Notes under the pieces: generated by a model | Databases searched by the model: none | Told to the model about the DNA's origin: nothing | The model's input: only the letters and a program-made list of their open reading frames with translations | Source: WHSW01 sp963846565 | GTDB lineage: Bacteria; Actinomycetota; Thermoleophilia; Solirubrobacterales; 70-9 | Reading direction: 5' to 3' | Assembly (NCBI GenBank): GCA_963846565.1 | Contig: CAWJWL010000003.1 | Span: forward strand, 124,001 to 188,000 | DNA length: 64,000 bases | Part shown: piece after piece, positions 50,622-59,608 of the stretch | Numbering within the stretch: the stretch's first letter is position 1 | Layout: every line of letters starts with the position of its first letter | Translations under genes and position numbers: made by a program

Positions 50622-52124
50622 CTACCTCCCAAACCAGGCGGTCAATGCGTCGGCGAGCCCCTGCCGCGTTCCGTCTCCTACCCAGGCCACGTAGCCGTCG
50701 GGGCGGACCAGCACGCCGGCGGGAGCAGGGACCGCGCCGATGGCGGGGAGCTCCCATGGACCGGCGTATTCCGCGTCGAGCGACTGAACCCGATCCGCCC
50801 ATGGCGGGACGTCGAAGCCGCCGGGCTCGCCGAGGTTGAGCAGCACCGGCCGGGCGTCGTGGAGCAGGGTGTAGACCCGCCGCGGGCCGTCGGCGGTGAC
50901 CAGGTCGAGATCGGGCATGCGGCGTCCGAGCAGCGGGTGGCCGTCGCCGAGGTCGTAATGGATGTCGAGACTGAACATCATCGCGGCGAAGCCGTTGCGG
51001 GCCTCGTCCACCTCGAGGATCTCGCCGATGGTTTCGCGCAAAGCCTCCGTGCGGTCGTCCTGGCGGCGGAGGGCGACGTGCGCCATCGTGGTGCGCAGCA
51101 CGCGGGCGCCGACGGGGTGGCGCTCGGCGTGGTAGGTGTCGAGGAGGCCTTCGGGTGAGGTCCCGTTGACCACCTGGGCCAGCTTCCATCCCAGGTTCAC
51201 CGCATCCTGCACCCCGACCTGGAGGCCCTGCGCGCCATCCGGAGAATGCACGTGCGCGGCGTCGCCTGCGAGCAGGACCCGTCCCGCGCGGTAGGCCGCG
51301 GCTTGCCGGGTCGTATCCGTGAACCTGGCGAGCGAGGTGGGACTGTGGACCCCGTAATCGGTCCCGTAGACGGCGATCAGCGCGTCCCTGAGATCGTCCA
51401 GAGTGGGATCGCTCGCGGGTCTGGCGTGCCCTTCGGTGACCATGACCCGCAGCGGCCCGCTGTCCGCGTAGACGATCTCGCCGTCCACGATCTCGTACTC
51501 CAGCCGGCCGATGCCGTGCGTGCCGAGGTCGTCGTGGCGGACCCCCATTTCCGGCTCCTCGGCCATCTCGACCTCGGCGATCAGGGCGCTCATCGTCGGA
51601 TCCCACCCCGGGAACTCGATCCCGGCGGCCTTGCGGACCAGGCTGCGCCCTCCGTCGCACCCGGCGAGATACCGGGCCCGCAGGGACTGACCGTCGGACA
51701 ACTCGACGTCTACGCCCGTTTCGTCCTGCGCGAAGCCCGTCACCTCGAGTCCGCGGTAGATCGTCACCTCGAGCTCATCGACCCAGCCGGCGAGGATCCG
51801 CTCGATGTGGTTCTGCCAGAGCCCGAGCGAGTAGGGATGCCGGGTGGGAAAGTCGCTGATGTCCAGGGAGGCCCCGGCGAACTGCCACCGCTTGGTGCTG
51901 TTCACCTGCCCCTCCTCGAGGAATCGATCGGCGATCCCGCGCTGGTCCATGATCTCGATCAGGCGTGAGTGCAGGCCGCCGGCGCGCGAGCTGCCGAGAT
52001 CCTGGCTGGGGCGCCGCTCCACAATCGCGACGTCCGCGCCGGCCAGCGCCAGCTCGCCCGCCAACATCAGCCCCGTCGGACCACCGCCGGCGATCACCAC
52101 CGCGTGCTCGTTCTTCTCAGGCAT
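50622..52124 (-). CDS. FAD-dependent aromatic monooxygenase, rifampicin monooxygenase-like
   Basis: 500 residues of group A flavin monooxygenases: GXGXXG-type AVVIAGGGPTGLMLAGELALAG at the start, the DG motif YLAGCDGGRSLVRKAAGI (about 155), and GDAAHVHSPDGAQGLQVGVQDAVNLGWKLAQVV (about 280) for FAD. A thioredoxin-like C-terminal extension (about 390-500; RRVYTLLHDARPVLLNLGEPGG) is typical of phenol hydroxylase/Rox enzymes. It may hydroxylate rifamycins or another phenolic. Confidence 0.88.
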   Translation of the reverse strand: MPEKNEHAVVIAGGGPTGLMLAGELALAGADVAIVERRPSQDLGSSRAGGLHSRLIEIMDQRGIADRFLEEGQVNSTKRWQFAGASLDISDFPTRHPYSLGLWQNHIERILAGWVDELEVTIYRGLEVTGFAQDETGVDVELSDGQSLRARYLAGCDGGRSLVRKAAGIEFPGWDPTMSALIAEVEMAEEPEMGVRHDDLGTHGIGRLEYEIVDGEIVYADSGPLRVMVTEGHARPASDPTLDDLRDALIAVYGTDYGVHSPTSLARFTDTTRQAAAYRAGRVLLAGDAAHVHSPDGAQGLQVGVQDAVNLGWKLAQVVNGTSPEGLLDTYHAERHPVGARVLRTTMAHVALRRQDDRTEALRETIGEILEVDEARNGFAAMMFSLDIHYDLGDGHPLLGRRMPDLDLVTADGPRRVYTLLHDARPVLLNLGEPGGFDVPPWADRVQSLDAEYAGPWELPAIGAVPAPAGVLVRPDGYVAWVGDGTRQGLADALTAWFGR

Positions 52125-52357
52125 CTCGCGCCTCCAGTCTCGGTTGCCGTCGCGTTCGGCGGCGGTTATACGGCACGACCCGGGGCCTCATGAAGGCCTC
52201 GAAAGCGCTATAAATTCAGAAGGGGCGGGGGAGCGGAGACCTTCTTTTCCGTGTGAGCGGCGGGCGATCCGGCGGTCAGCGCGGCTGGCTAGCCGAGCAG
52301 ATGCTCCGGCCCGTTTCCTCGTCGACTACTGCCCGGGCGATGAGGGAGAATCCGCCT

Positions 52358-53803
52358 GTGAGTGACCTCATCGCCCTGCTCGAGGAGTCCCGCGGGATGC
52401 GCGAGGCGCTCGAGACGTCCGTCCTCCCCCTGGCCACCTCCGTCGACGGTCGCCGGTTCGAATACCAGGCCTCGCTGCGCCGGCTCGAGCTCGAGGCCGG
52501 AGGGTACGTGGCGCTCGAGAGCGAGGGCAGGGTCCAGCTCGGGCAGGTGCTCTCGCTCCAGATGGATCAGCATGAGGCGAGCGCTCTCGACCGGCCGGGC
52601 AAGGTTCTGATCCGGCTGGCACGCGGTCATGGCGTCGTGCTCGAGGGAGAAGGCGCGCCCTTCCACGACGCGGCTGTCCGCGCGGCCACGGGCGAGGAGG
52701 TTGCCGCCTGGCTCGAGCGGACACGGTCCGAGCGCTCCCGGCTCGAGGTCGGCGAGCTGGCGCTGGCGCCAGGTGTGCCATTCGCGCTCGACGCCCGCGG
52801 CTTCGGTCGCCACACCTTTCTCTGTGGCCAGTCCGGGTCGGGGAAGACCTACTCCCTCGGCGTGCTGCTCGAGCAGCTCCTGATCGAGACGAATCTGCGC
52901 GTCGTCGTGCTCGATCCCAACTCGGACTACGTGCGGCTCGGCGAGGTGCGCCCCTCCGCGGACGCCGCGGCCGCAGAGCGCTACGGCGCGGCGGCCGAGG
53001 CGGTGGCGGTGCGCAGCGAGACCAGCGGCACGAGCCGAATCCACGTGCGCCTCCGTGATCTCAGTCCCGCATTCCAGGCGGCCCTCCTGCGCCTCGACCC
53101 GGTGGCCGACCGCGGCGAGTACGCGGAGTTGCTCGAGCTCGTGGAGGACGAGAGCATTCGCAACCTGGAGGACCTGGCCCGCTCCCCGGCCGAGGCGCTC
53201 AAGCTTCGCGCCCACAATCTCGGCGTCGACCGATGGGGGATCTGGCCTGGGGCCGACGGACCATCGCTGCCCGAGGAGCTCGTGAGCGCCGACGCATCAC
53301 GGTGCACCGTCGTCGACATCGGATCGCTGCCGACCCGCGAGGAGCAGGTGATCGCGGCAGGAGCGGTCCTCGAACGGCTTTGGCGCGAGCGTTCACGGCG
53401 GGAGCCCGTTGCGATCGTGATCGACGAGGCCCACAACATCTGCCCCGCCGAGCCAGGGGACCAACTGACCGCGCTCGCCACCGCGGACGCAATCCGAATC
53501 GCCGCAGAGGGCCGCAAGTTCGGGCTCTATCTGATCGTCGTCACGCAACGGCCGCAGAAGGTTCACGAGAACGTGCTCTCCCAGTGCGACAACCTCGTCC
53601 TCATGCGGATGAACTCGGCTGCCGACCTCGGTCACGTCGCGGACGTCTTCTCGTTCGTCCCCGCCGGGCTGATCGACCGTGCCACGACCTTCGCCCAGGG
53701 CGAGGCGCTCGTCGCCGGCAAGGTCTCCTCGCATCCCGCCCTGGTCCGGTTCGGCTCGCGCATCAGCCAAGAGGGCGGCGCAGACGTGGCCGGCTGGGCC
53801 TAG
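52358..53803 (+). CDS. Stand-alone HerA-like AAA ATPase (DUF87)
   Basis: About 481 residues from a GTG with a GGGAG site (an ATG at 52340 is possible). An N-terminal beta-barrel (HAS-barrel-like, about 1-145) precedes the ATPase: Walker A LCGQSGSGKTYSLGVLLEQLL (about 160), Walker B AIVIDEAHNICP (about 350), sensor-like VVTQRPQKVHENVLSQCDN and an Arg finger candidate further on. HerA-family translocases act on DNA ends with the nuclease NurA, but no nurA or SIR2 partner is adjacent. It could be a DNA translocase in repair or defence. Confidence 0.87.
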   Translation: MSDLIALLEESRGMREALETSVLPLATSVDGRRFEYQASLRRLELEAGGYVALESEGRVQLGQVLSLQMDQHEASALDRPGKVLIRLARGHGVVLEGEGAPFHDAAVRAATGEEVAAWLERTRSERSRLEVGELALAPGVPFALDARGFGRHTFLCGQSGSGKTYSLGVLLEQLLIETNLRVVVLDPNSDYVRLGEVRPSADAAAAERYGAAAEAVAVRSETSGTSRIHVRLRDLSPAFQAALLRLDPVADRGEYAELLELVEDESIRNLEDLARSPAEALKLRAHNLGVDRWGIWPGADGPSLPEELVSADASRCTVVDIGSLPTREEQVIAAGAVLERLWRERSRREPVAIVIDEAHNICPAEPGDQLTALATADAIRIAAEGRKFGLYLIVVTQRPQKVHENVLSQCDNLVLMRMNSAADLGHVADVFSFVPAGLIDRATTFAQGEALVAGKVSSHPALVRFGSRISQEGGADVAGWA

Positions 53804-55155
53804 CTGCCACCGGCGAGGAACCGCTCGACGAAATCGGTCGAGACGTCTCCGGCTCGGAAGCGCTCGTCGGCCAGGACCCGGCGGTGAAAGGGGATCGTCG
53901 TCTTCACGCCCCGGCCCTCGATCCGGAACTCGCCCAGCGCGCGGTCCATGCGCTCGATCGCGGTACCTCGGTCCGGGGCCCAGACGATCAGCTTCGCGAT
54001 CAAGGAGTCATAGAACGGCGCGACGGTCCAGCCGGGATAGCAGTGCGAATCGACCCGCGTCCACGGTCCGCCCGGAGCGACATAGGTGTCCAGCCGGCCC
54101 GCGGCGGGGGCGAAGTCGCGGTCCGGGTCCTCGGCGTTGATGCGGCACTCGATCGCGTGGCCGCTGACGGCGAGGTCATCCTGGGTCACCGACAGGGTCT
54201 CCCCCGCCGCGACCTTGATCTGCTCGGAGATCAGGTCGACGCCGGTGATCATCTCCGAGACCGGGTGCTCGACCTGGATCCGCGCGTTCATCTCCATGAA
54301 GGAGAGGTTGCCGTCGCGATCGAGCAGGAACTCCATCGTGCCCGCGCCCGTGTAGCCGACCGCGAGCGCACCCTTCACGGCCCGCTCGCCGATGTCTCGG
54401 CGCGCCTCGTCCGTGAGGTGGATCGAGGGCGCCTCCTCGATCAGCTTCTGGTGGCGCCGCTGGACCGAGCAGTCGCGCTCGAAGAAGTAGACACCGTGCC
54501 CGTGCTCGTCGCAGACGAGCTGGACCTCCGTGTGGCGTGGCGCCTCGAGGTAGCGCTCGATGTATACGTTCGAGTCCTTGAACACGGCCTGCGCCGTGTC
54601 CCTCGTCGCCTGATAGAGCCGCGCCAGGTCCTCGGCGCGGCGCGCGACGTTCATGCCCCGGCCACCGCCACCGGCGACGGCCTTGATCATCACCGGGTAG
54701 CCGATCGAGTCGGCGATCTCGCGCGCCTCCGCGGCCGAGGTCACGGGCTCGATCGTGCCCGGGAGCAGCGGCAGGCCGGCCTTCTCCATCAGGTCGCGGG
54801 CGATCGCCTTGTCGCCCACCTTCTCCATCACCTCCGGCTTCGGGCCGATGAACTTCAGCCCCTTGTCCGCGCAGATCTCGGCGAAGTACGGATCCTCGGA
54901 GAGGAAGCCGTAGCCAGGGTGGATCGCGTCGGCCCCGGTCTTCAGCGCCGCGCCGATCACGTTGGGGATGTGCAGGTAGCTCTTGCTCGGATGTGGGGGC
55001 CCGACGTGCACCGCCTCGTCGGCCATGCGGACGACGGCCGACTCGGCATCGGCCGTCGAGTAGATCGCCACCGACGGGATGCCGAGCTCCCGGCAGGCGC
55101 GAGCGACCCGCACGGCGATCTCGCCCCGGTTGGCGATGAGGACCTTTCCGAACAA
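53800..55155 (-). CDS. accC: Acetyl-CoA carboxylase, biotin carboxylase subunit
   Basis: 451 residues. ATP-grasp enzyme: FGKVLIANRGEIAVRVARAC, HPGYGFLSEDPYFAEIC, GGGGRGM (glycine loop, about 165), the catalytic EMNARIQVEHPVSEMITGVD, and ECRINAEDP. It carboxylates biotin on AccB with bicarbonate and ATP. It is the last gene of the operon and follows accB after 1 bp. Confidence 0.96.
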   Translation of the reverse strand: MFGKVLIANRGEIAVRVARACRELGIPSVAIYSTADAESAVVRMADEAVHVGPPHPSKSYLHIPNVIGAALKTGADAIHPGYGFLSEDPYFAEICADKGLKFIGPKPEVMEKVGDKAIARDLMEKAGLPLLPGTIEPVTSAAEAREIADSIGYPVMIKAVAGGGGRGMNVARRAEDLARLYQATRDTAQAVFKDSNVYIERYLEAPRHTEVQLVCDEHGHGVYFFERDCSVQRRHQKLIEEAPSIHLTDEARRDIGERAVKGALAVGYTGAGTMEFLLDRDGNLSFMEMNARIQVEHPVSEMITGVDLISEQIKVAAGETLSVTQDDLAVSGHAIECRINAEDPDRDFAPAAGRLDTYVAPGGPWTRVDSHCYPGWTVAPFYDSLIAKLIVWAPDRGTAIERMDRALGEFRIEGRGVKTTIPFHRRVLADERFRAGDVSTDFVERFLAGGS

Positions 55156-55156
55156 G

Positions 55157-55660
55157 TCAATCCAGCGGCTCGAGGTACATCAGGACCTGCTCGAACTCCA
55201 CCCACTCGCCGTTCTCGACGACGATCTCGGCCACCCGGCCCGCTTCGCCCGACGCCACCTCGTTCATCAGCTTCATCGCCTCGACGATGCAGACCGCCTG
55301 ACCGGCGTCGACGGTGTCCCCAACCTGGACGAAGGCCTTCGCGCCCGGCTGGGCGGCCGCGTAGAACGTGCCCACGAGCGGCGCGAGCACCGGCATCCGC
55401 TTGTCGGCCTGCGAGGGGTCGATCGCGGCGAAGACCCCGGAAGCCGTCCGCGCGCCGGGATCGACCCCCGGGCCCGGGCCGGCGCCGGTGGCCAGCGAGC
55501 CGCCGGGCATCGGCTCAGGGCCCGCACGTTCGATCTCGATCGTGTACTCGCCGGCCGCGACGGTGAATCGCTCCAGTGTCGGCCCCTCGAGATCGGCGAT
55601 CACATCTCGCAGCTTCCAGACGGCCTCGACCAGCTCGCGGTCGGGATCGGGCCGGCTCAT
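55157..55660 (-). CDS. accB: Acetyl-CoA carboxylase, biotin carboxyl carrier protein
   Basis: 167 residues. The C-terminal lipoyl-like domain contains CIVEAMKLMNEV, whose Lys takes biotin; the N-terminal part and a Gly/Pro-rich linker (about 60-85) are typical. It overlaps accDA by 4 bp and accC follows at once, so stoichiometric expression is built in. Confidence 0.95.
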   Translation of the reverse strand: MSRPDPDRELVEAVWKLRDVIADLEGPTLERFTVAAGEYTIEIERAGPEPMPGGSLATGAGPGPGVDPGARTASGVFAAIDPSQADKRMPVLAPLVGTFYAAAQPGAKAFVQVGDTVDAGQAVCIVEAMKLMNEVASGEAGRVAEIVVENGEWVEFEQVLMYLEPLD

Positions 55661-57351
55661 GAGCCGAACGCCCGAAACCGGTCGTAGCGCCGGGCGATCA
55701 ACCGCTCGGAGTCGAGCGGCAGCAGGTCGCCGAGGCTCGTGACGATCGCCGCCTTCAGGTTGGCGCCCGCACTCGCCGGATCCTCATGGGCTCCCCCCGC
55801 CGCCTCGGGCACGACGCCGTCGATCACCCCGAGCGAGAGCAGGTCACGACCGCTCATCCGCAGCGCCTGGGCCGCTCTGGGGGCTGCGGTCGCATCCTTG
55901 AAGAGGATCGTCGCACACCCCTCGGGGCTGATCACGGAGTAGTAGGCGTTCTGCATCATCAGAACCCGGTCCGCGGCCGCCAGCGCCAGCGCCCCGCCGC
56001 TTCCCCCCTCCCCCGTGATCACGCTCACGATCGGGACCGGCAGCCGCGCCATCAGCAGGATCGACTCGGCAATCGCGTTCGATTGGCCCCGCTCCTCCGC
56101 GCCGATCCCGGGGTAGGCGCCGGGCGTGTCGATAAGCGTCACGATCGGCATCCCGAAGCGCGCCGCGTAGCGCATCAGCCGCATGCCCTTGCGATAGCCC
56201 TCCGGCGTCGGCATGCCGAAGTTCCGCTCCATCATCTCGCCGGTCGTGTGTCCCTTCTGATGGCCGATGACGACCACCGCGAGGTCGCCGAGCGTTGCGA
56301 GCCCGCCGACGATCGCGGGGTCGTCGCGGAATGTGCGGTCGCCCCGCAGCTCCTCGAAGGAGTCGAACACGGACGCGATGTAGTCGAGAGTGCGCGGGCG
56401 GTCGATCTCGCGGGCGAGCTGCACCGAGTCCCACGGGTCGCGGGCGGGGACCTGGTCGGCCTTCGCCGCAGGGGCCTTCCCGTCCGTGGCTGGCAACCGC
56501 TCGGCGCTGCCGGCCCCGTCCTCCCCACGCGCAGCTTCGGCGCGGGCGTGGTGATCGAGGATCGTGCGCAGCAGCCGGCGCAGGCTCTCGCGCGGCTCGA
56601 CGATGTCGAGCATCCCGTGCTCGAGCAGGAAGCCCGCGGTCTGGAACCCGTCCGGCAGCTGCTGGCGAATCGTCTGCTCGATCACGGCCGGCCCGGCGAA
56701 CCCGATGTGTGCGCCTGGCTCGGAGATGAGGATGTCGCCGAGTGTGGCGTAGGAGGCGCTGACGCCGCCATACGTGGGGTCGGTGAGGAGCGAGACGTAG
56801 AGGACGCCCTCCTCGCCGAGCCGGGCGACGGCCTGGCTCGTCTTCACCATCTGCATCAGCGACACGCACCCCTCCTGCATCCGCGCGCCACCCGACGCCG
56901 AGATCGCGAGCAGCGGCGTCCTGGTCTCCAACGCCAGCTCCGCGGCGCGGGTGATCGCCTCGCCGACCGCGCCGCCCATGCTGCCGCCGATGAAGGAGAA
57001 GTCGACAGCCGCGACGACGACCGGCATGCCGTCGATCGCTCCCTGTCCGTAGAGGGCTCCGGCGTCGGTCTCGCTCCGATTCCGGGCCTGCGCGATGCGC
57101 TCCGGATACGGCTTCGTATCGACGAACGAGAGGACGTCGACCGACTCGAGATCGCCGGTCAGTTCCTCGAACGTCCCCTCGTCGAGCAGCTGACCGAGCC
57201 GCTCGCGGACTCCGAGTCGGAAGTGGTGGTTGCACTCCGGGCACACACCGAGGTTGCGGCGCAGGCGCTTGTGGTAGACGAACCCCTCGCACGAGGGGCA
57301 GCGAAACCACTCGGCCGAGACCGCGCGCGACGGTGTCGCCAGGTCGGTCAA
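55657..57351 (-). CDS. accDA: Acetyl-CoA carboxylase carboxyltransferase, fused beta-alpha subunits (AccD-AccA)
   Basis: About 564 residues, apparently from a TTG one base after the upstream stop. The AccD half starts with a zinc finger (CPSC...CPEC) and has GGSMGGAVGEAI and SASGGARMQEG; after a linker (about 260-310) the AccA half has RTLDYIASVFDSFEELRGDR, GHQKGHTT and TLIDTPGAYPGIGAEERGQSNAI and EGGSGGALALAAAD. It moves CO2 from biotin to acetyl-CoA, giving malonyl-CoA. Fused forms occur in some actinobacteria. Confidence 0.93.
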   Translation of the reverse strand: MTDLATPSRAVSAEWFRCPSCEGFVYHKRLRRNLGVCPECNHHFRLGVRERLGQLLDEGTFEELTGDLESVDVLSFVDTKPYPERIAQARNRSETDAGALYGQGAIDGMPVVVAAVDFSFIGGSMGGAVGEAITRAAELALETRTPLLAISASGGARMQEGCVSLMQMVKTSQAVARLGEEGVLYVSLLTDPTYGGVSASYATLGDILISEPGAHIGFAGPAVIEQTIRQQLPDGFQTAGFLLEHGMLDIVEPRESLRRLLRTILDHHARAEAARGEDGAGSAERLPATDGKAPAAKADQVPARDPWDSVQLAREIDRPRTLDYIASVFDSFEELRGDRTFRDDPAIVGGLATLGDLAVVVIGHQKGHTTGEMMERNFGMPTPEGYRKGMRLMRYAARFGMPIVTLIDTPGAYPGIGAEERGQSNAIAESILLMARLPVPIVSVITGEGGSGGALALAAADRVLMMQNAYYSVISPEGCATILFKDATAAPRAAQALRMSGRDLLSLGVIDGVVPEAAGGAHEDPASAGANLKAAIVTSLGDLLPLDSERLIARRYDRFRAFGS

Positions 57352-57352
57352 C

Positions 57353-58039
57353 TCATCCGCCCCGCTCCCGAGCGACCTCGAGCGCCGCCTCGACCGCCCC
57401 GCGACGGAGCTCGGCCTCGACGTCGGAGTCGGGCAGGTCGTCGACTTCCCTGATGCGAGCGAGCGCCTGCCCCGCCTCATCGAGCCTGCCAACCTCGAGG
57501 GCGAGCTCCGCCACGTCGAGTGCGGCGACCACGTCGTCCGGAGCCGCGTCGGCGACCAGGCGCGCGGCGGCCAGGGCCTCCTCGGGCCGACCGAGCGTCC
57601 GGTACATACCGACCAGGCTGATCACGGCGCTCGAGGTCCGGCCTCCCTCTTCGGCGGCGCGGGAGAGCAGCGACGCGCCCTCCTCCCTGTCCCCCTTCTG
57701 GTAGGCCAGGTGGCCCAACCCGGTGAGCGCGGACTCGTCGTCGGGGATGAGCTCGAGCAGCTTGCGAAACGCCTCGCCGGCGGCCTCGGCGTCGCCTTCG
57801 GTCATCAGCGCGTCGCCGAGATCGCGCCAGGCGTCGGCATCAGGGCGAAGCTCCGCGACCCGCCGGAGTTGCGCCACCGCGTCGCCGGATCCGAGCTCCA
57901 CACCCGAGCGGCCCGCGAGCCGCAACCACTCGACGTCGTCCGGCGTGACCGCGAGGTTCTCGGTCACGAGGTCGTGACACGCTCGAAATGCTCCGTCGAC
58001 GTAGAGCGAGCGGGCCCGCTCCAGCGCCTGCGCACTCAT
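57353..58039 (-). CDS. TPR-repeat protein
   Basis: 228 residues made of about five tetratricopeptide repeats (for example ARSLYVDGAFRACHDLVTENLAVTPDDVEWL; AEAAGEAFRKLLELIPDDESALTGLGHLAYQKGDREEGASLL). It has no membrane or catalytic segment. It overlaps the kinase gene by 4 bp and is followed by accDA, so it may be a scaffold for the kinase or for the carboxylase. Confidence 0.85.
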   Translation of the reverse strand: MSAQALERARSLYVDGAFRACHDLVTENLAVTPDDVEWLRLAGRSGVELGSGDAVAQLRRVAELRPDADAWRDLGDALMTEGDAEAAGEAFRKLLELIPDDESALTGLGHLAYQKGDREEGASLLSRAAEEGGRTSSAVISLVGMYRTLGRPEEALAAARLVADAAPDDVVAALDVAELALEVGRLDEAGQALARIREVDDLPDSDVEAELRRGAVEAALEVARERGG

Positions 58040-58893
58040 GCGAGCGGCACGCGGCCGGCCTCGGAGACCCTGCGGACATACTCCGTCGCGCTCTGCGGGC
58101 GGTCGGCCGCCTCCTTGCGCAGCGCCGAGTGCACCTCCTCCGCGAACGTTGGCGCGACGTTTTCGTGCGCCCTCAGGTTCGGGGGGTCGTCCTGCAGGTG
58201 CGCCCACAGCACCTGAACCCCTTTGCGATGGGCGAACGGCGGCCGACCCTCCAGGCACTCGAAGGTCACGCATCCGAGCGCGTACACGTCGGTCGCCGCG
58301 CTGACCCCGTCGCCGCGGATCTGCTCCGGAGCCATGTAGTCCATCGACCCCAGCGCCTGGCCCGCGGCCGTCAGGATCGTGGCCTTGTCGTCCTTGGCGA
58401 ACCCGAAGTCCGTGATGTAGGCGTTCCCCTCGAGGTCGAGGAGGATGTTGGCCGGCTTGACGTCCCGGTGGACCATCCCCCCGGCGGCCCACAGCGCCTC
58501 GAGCCCGTCGGCCACCTGCGCGCAGATCCGGACCGTCGTCGCTACGTCGAGCAGCTCCTCACGCGAGAGCAGCTCCTCGAGCGAGCCTCCCTCGATGAAC
58601 TGCTGCGCGAGATACGGGATGCCGTTGTGCTCGCCGACCTGGAGCACCGGCACGACGTTGGGGTGCCGAACCGTCTGCCCGATGCGCGCCTCGCGCTCGA
58701 AGCGGCGCCTGAAGGTCTCGTCGGCCGCGATCTCCGGCTTCACCACCTTGAGCGCGACGCGGGTGCCGTCCGAGCCAACGGCCGAGTAGACGACGCCCAC
58801 CCCGCCGCTGCCGACGATCGAGCCGAGTTCGTAGTCACCGACCGTGGTTCCGACTCGCTCCTCGGGGGTGATCCCCATCTCCTCGTCGCTCAT
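58036..58893 (-). CDS. Soluble Hanks-type Ser/Thr protein kinase
   Basis: 285 residues, a bare kinase domain without the usual membrane anchor or PASTA repeats. Glycine loop IVGSGGVGVVYSA, catalytic Lys in VALKVVKPE, HRDVKPANILL (about 135), DFGFAK, and an activation segment QALGSMDYMAPEQIRG. It overlaps the PPTase and TPR genes by 4 bp each. The FHA domain on the MmpL exporter encoded in the same operon is a natural phospho-Thr reader for it. Confidence 0.93.
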   Translation of the reverse strand: MSDEEMGITPEERVGTTVGDYELGSIVGSGGVGVVYSAVGSDGTRVALKVVKPEIAADETFRRRFEREARIGQTVRHPNVVPVLQVGEHNGIPYLAQQFIEGGSLEELLSREELLDVATTVRICAQVADGLEALWAAGGMVHRDVKPANILLDLEGNAYITDFGFAKDDKATILTAAGQALGSMDYMAPEQIRGDGVSAATDVYALGCVTFECLEGRPPFAHRKGVQVLWAHLQDDPPNLRAHENVAPTFAEEVHSALRKEAADRPQSATEYVRRVSEAGRVPLA

Positions 58894-59585
58894 GCGCCCG
58901 ATCGCAAGGATAGGTCGAGCAGGGCCGAGCCGTCACGCTCTTCGATCCCCGTGGCCGCGCCACCCAGCGTGGCGAGGCAGCCGACGTGGCCGGGCCCGGG
59001 ATCGAGGTCGCGCAGGCCGATGACGCCGCTCGCCGGCCGGTCGTCCGCGTCCCAGCTCAGGAGCTCCGCCGGCTCGCTCGGCGCCGATACGGTGATCGCC
59101 CGGAGGGGCGCGCCAAGCCCGTGGCCCGTCGCCTTGACCGCGGCCTCCTTGCGCACCCAGTAGCGGTAGAAGGCCTCCTGACGCGCGGGGCCGGCGAGGC
59201 CGGCGAGCTGCGACCTCTCCCCCGGGCTCAGCGCCCGCTCGATCAGGGCGCCGAGGTCGCGCTCGGCACCGACCCATTCCACGTCGACGCCGACCGCAAC
59301 TCCCACCGCCACCGCCACCGCGACGCGTTGCCCGGAATGGGAGAGCGAGAACTCGACCTCGGAGTCCGCGGCGGCCAGGCGCGGCTTGCCCTCGCCGTCG
59401 CTGAGCGCCACCGCCGCCGGCTCGACGCCGAGACGCCGGCCAAGCTGGAGCCGCAGCAGCGAGTGGGCGACGAGGAACCGGTCGCGGTCGGCCGGCTGTC
59501 GAAGCCGGGCGTGGCGCCGGCGCTCCGCTTCGGGCAGGAGACCGAGCAGGTGCGGCCCGGCCGCCGCCGGACTGGCCCACCACAC
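58890..59585 (-). CDS. Sfp-type 4'-phosphopantetheinyl transferase
   Basis: About 231 residues from a GTG start. Sfp motifs: RFLVAHSLLRLQLGRRLG, FSLSHSGQRVAVAVA, VGVDVEWVGAERDL (Mg-binding Asp and Glu) and FYRYWVRKEAAVKATGHGL (WxxKEA). It installs the pantetheine arm on acyl or peptidyl carrier proteins. Its presence means that a carrier-protein assembly line should be encoded beyond the right edge. A longer frame upstream would overlap the exporter and is not favoured. Confidence 0.92.
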   Translation of the reverse strand: MWWASPAAAGPHLLGLLPEAERRRHARLRQPADRDRFLVAHSLLRLQLGRRLGVEPAAVALSDGEGKPRLAAADSEVEFSLSHSGQRVAVAVAVGVAVGVDVEWVGAERDLGALIERALSPGERSQLAGLAGPARQEAFYRYWVRKEAAVKATGHGLGAPLRAITVSAPSEPAELLSWDADDRPASGVIGLRDLDPGPGHVGCLATLGGAATGIEERDGSALLDLSLRSGA

Positions 59586-59608
59586 CTCGCATCGTCCGCC
59601 GCGCGCGG

